A stretch of 64,000 bases of DNA from Cristatella mucedo (lineage: Eukaryota; Bryozoa; Phylactolaemata; Cristatellidae), in contig WPIO01000154.1 of the NCBI GenBank assembly GCA_009760855.2, forward strand, positions 620,001 to 684,000, read 5' to 3'. Both the position numbers and the translations under genes were made by a program. The notes under the pieces were generated by a model, which was not told where the DNA came from, did not search any database, and saw nothing but the letters and a program-made list of their open reading frames with translations. Each line of letters opens with the position of its first letter. Positions within the stretch are counted from its first letter, which is position 1. Of this stretch, positions 61,704 through 64,000 are shown piece after piece.

Positions 61704-61832
61704 GCGGGCTTCTTGCTCGAGGCCAGCTCAAGTCAAGCATCGTCACACAAGGAAAACCCGAGGAAGTCAAAGGGTATCATGCTTTGCAGAGCCACTGGAG
61801 CTGCCCTGAGCTCCTGCTCTGTATTAATAGTA

Positions 61833-61910
61833 ATAATAATAATGCATGTGATATAGCGTCCGCAGAGAACTCAGATCTCTTTCTAGGCACTTTACATTTG
61901 CTGCAAAGGA
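61833..61910 (-). mobile_element. LINE 3' tail, sense arm of a 5'-inverted insertion
   Basis: AATAGTAATAATAATAATGC, the stem-loop and TTTACATTTGCTGCAAAGGA: the antisense end of the LINE. It joins at about 61911 to a + strand linker piece. Confidence 0.8.
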
Positions 61911-62200
61911 AGAGTCACAGATACATAATCCGAAAATGCTTATGTCGACCACCGACCTTATCATTTAAAGCGTTCAGGTCGGCGCCTCATCGAGTGATTC
62001 TTTTGAATATCAGGCTAGTCGTTTCCTTAGCATCCTTGTCTAAAACCTACGAGATGCGATGCTCATCCTTGGCAAGCTGCCAATCCCTCTGGATTCCCTG
62101 CCCTCTAGTTGATTGCTTTACTTCGATGTCCACTATCAAGCCGATCTATCCGGCACATCTAGAAGTTCGTTCATCTCATAGATAACGAAGCCTAATAGGG
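61911..62200 (+). mobile_element. LINE linker, inverted arm
   Basis: CAGATACATAATCCGAAAAT, TTATGTCGACCACCGACC, and TCGATGTCCACTATCAAGCC match the pre-RT linker of the copy at 11255-13430. The homology fades near 62190. Confidence 0.75.
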
Positions 62201-62325
62201 ATCTAGTAAGTACTTCATGCATATACTGTTGTCCTTCTGAGATACTTTGATTTATTTTAGTCCTGTGTAAATAATGTGATGAATGTTTTCCTGACTCTGC
62301 TATGCTTCCCACTTTTTCTTTGTTG

Positions 62326-62842
62326 CTTGAGACGAAGTCTGTTTGCTACCGAATGTGTAACGAAAGCTGCTTAGGCTGTGAGTGCGCTATACAAAACTCT
62401 CCTGCGTAACACCCACATGGTCTTTATGACTTTGTTGAGTTACAGACGGAGATACATTACATTACATGAATCCATCCTTAGCCTCAGGTATTGTTTTTGC
62501 ATTCTTAAAAAGTCTATAGTTGAGTCATTCATTTAGAAGTCAATGCTCGACCAGGAGAACGTTTGGTCTAGCGGTTAAGTTACTCGCCCCGACCAAAGTC
62601 TGACTGAGGTCATGGGCTCGAGCCCCGAGGCATATGTGAAGCGCCTGAATAGAGATTAAGTTCTCTTGGTGCGCTATATAAATAAATTATATTTTAATTA
62701 TATGTAATGTATGTGTCTCCGTCTGTAACTCCACAAAGTCATAAAGACCACGTGGGTGTTATGCAGGAGAGTTTTGTATAGCGCACTCACAACCTGAGCG
62801 GCTTTCGGTGCGCATTTGGTAGCCAACAGAATATATCAAAGT
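62326..62842. repeat. Large inverted repeat, about 130-bp arms
   Basis: The left arm 62326-62462 and right arm 62703-62842 are inverted copies (for example GTGAGTGCGCTATACAAAAC and GTTTTGTATAGCGCACTCAC), about 90% alike. Between them lie a LINE piece (about 62463-62561) and a SINE-B (62562-62698). Confidence 0.85.
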
Positions 62843-63000
62843 CTGCCGTGTCTCTCTTCTGGCGCTCCTATCAAAGGCAAGTAACTATTAGTGGCAGACA
62901 ATCTAAACTGTTGTTATTAAGTAAATTCCTGTCTGGTTTTAGAGCTAATAACTCCACAGAGTCAGCACCATTGGGAGTGTAACGACCCTGCATGTACTCT
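62463..63000 (+). mobile_element. Old LINE pieces split by SINE-B and an inverted-repeat arm
   Basis: TTAGCCTCAGGTATTG to GACCAGGAGAAC (62463-62561), then continuing after the SINE and arm at about 62850 (CTCCTATCAAAGGCAAG) to CTCCACAGAGTCAGCACC near 62970. This follows the order of the RT N-terminal region. Confidence 0.65.
62562..62698 (+). mobile_element. SINE-B
   Basis: A box TTTGGTCTAGCGGTTAAG, CTCGCCCCGACCAAAGTC, B box ATGGGCTCGAGCCCC, GTGAAGCGCCTGAATAGAGA, and TCTCTTGGTGCGCTATATAA. A complete copy that interrupts an old LINE. Confidence 0.9.
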
Positions 63001-63747
63001 CTCAGCTAATCGCCATTGTGCACTTTGCTTTATACAGGTCATTTGTAGATGCCAATCGGTAGCAAGTTGGCTCTATCCGCCTCAGATGGAGGACTTTTGG
63101 GTCATGGTTAATAAGGTTGATGGACTTTTTAGCACGGAATCCAAAATTAGGGTATAATTCAGTAGCAGTAGGTTGACAAAGCTTATAGAAGTGTAGGCAG
63201 TTTAAGAAAGGAAGGAGAAGACGAGCAGGGGGGGTTGCATTTTGGCATGGATCACATAAGGGGGGGGGGAGGTTGAGTCCCTAATCGGTTCCATCTTACC
63301 AATGGAGTATGGAGAAGGCTAAGTCTGCTATTGGAATTGTTGGGCAGAGTTGGCTGTTTGTGGAATGATCTATAGTGGACATTTAACTATCTTGGGTTAT
63401 TGATTTGTGATTTTAGATTATTTTTCTATAAAATGTCTTACTCGACCAAAGATATAATTAATTGGTGTGATCTACACTAGTTTTCAAATGCCATCCAAGC
63501 AGCGCGAGATGATTCCAGAACTTTTGGCTGCCTTTTCGAGCCTTCGTTTAGTAATCCTTGCTCTTTTTATATCAGCCCTAAACCAAACGGCATTTAGGCT
63601 CAGGACGGACCTATCTGTCGTTTAGTCAGAGGTGTAAGCTCATCTAGCACATTAGTTACCATCGTTTAGTAGCATGGTGTGCAGGAGCCGAGCTCACTTG
63701 GAGCTCAGGCAAATGGACAGAGAATGCAAGTTTGCAAAGTACAGAAT
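63001..63747. other. Unassigned
   Basis: No gene recognised; G-homopolymer runs near 63228 and 63262. The segment near 63675 faintly resembles the start of repeat U. Confidence 0.4.
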
Positions 63748-63890
63748 ACATGTTATAATATTAAAAATACATTTTTATAGCGCCCTTATAGCTTAATCTT
63801 TTTCTAGGTACTTTGTAGAGGCTGTAAAGGAAGTATGATCAAATGGTTAACGGTAACATGCACAATGTCAACAAACACATGTCAAGAGAC
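63748..63890 (-). mobile_element. LINE 3' end, antisense, decayed
   Basis: TATAATATTAAAAATACATT, AGCGCCCTTATAGCTTAATC, TTTCTAGGTACTTTGTAG and TGTAAAGGAAGTATGATC: a tail, stem-loop and short UTR of the LINE on the - strand. Confidence 0.65.
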
Positions 63891-64000
63891 TCGGAGTTTC
63901 TTGAGTTATATATTATTATGTACCCAAACAGAAACGTCTTCCGGGGAGAATGAAATCTGCATATGATCGGATGTGCAGAAAGGGATGACAATAGGGATCG

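Noticed and set aside
61277-62185. 302-codon + strand frame and several overlapping frames
   Set aside because: Length comes from the 14-bp minisatellite, which has no stops in any frame; the ends are LINE sequence.

Overview
This is eukaryotic (animal) nuclear DNA. It is AT-moderate, full of interspersed repeats, and carries one clearly recognisable host gene: the catalytic subunit of DNA polymerase delta (POLD1), on the + strand. Its first 17 coding exons lie between 24980 and 57486, all with GT/AG junctions and consistent phases. The 905 complete codons read as a normal Pol delta, with all three exonuclease motifs and the polymerase motifs A, B and C intact. The last ~200 residues (rest of the thumb and the two C-terminal cysteine clusters) were not found in the remaining 6.5 kb and probably lie beyond the window. 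Repeat composition (L2/CR1-group LINEs with ATT tails, tRNA-derived SINEs, hAT and Tc1/mariner relics) fits an invertebrate metazoan; I cannot name the phylum from sequence alone.

Layout. 1-2 kb: LINE fragments in both orientations. 2-7 kb: a decayed hAT-type transposase on the - strand (about 6890 down to 4797), peppered with two tRNA-derived SINE families (called SINE-A and SINE-B here). 7-10 kb: two copies of a chimeric LINE-derived element, and a large AG/ACAG microsatellite. 10-16.2 kb: stacked + strand LINE copies with smaller insertions nested in them. 16.6-17.7 kb: a GC/CpG-rich island with a coding-like - strand reading frame. 18.9-24.7 kb: more SINEs and LINEs and one isolated convincing exon (21642-21836) of an unidentified gene. 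24.98-57.5 kb: POLD1, with two introns of about 7.3 kb and one of 4.3 kb that are largely transposon debris. 57.5-64 kb: intronic or intergenic sequence with SINE-B copies, a 14-bp minisatellite, a 5'-inverted LINE and a large inverted repeat.

The main biology here is a retrotransposon ecosystem. One LINE family dominates, in more than 20 fragments. All are 5'-truncated and none keeps the endonuclease domain. They end in a conserved stem-loop (AAAGCGCC ... GGCGCTTT) followed by (ATT)n. SINE-B has a tRNA Leu/Ser-like head and carries the same stem-loop tail, so it probably uses the same reverse transcriptase. SINE-A has a different 3' end. Several insertions can be dated relative to each other by nesting and target-site duplications. 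Some show the 5' inversion expected from twin priming, and one LINE subfamily seems to have multiplied while carrying a shared ORF-breaking insertion.
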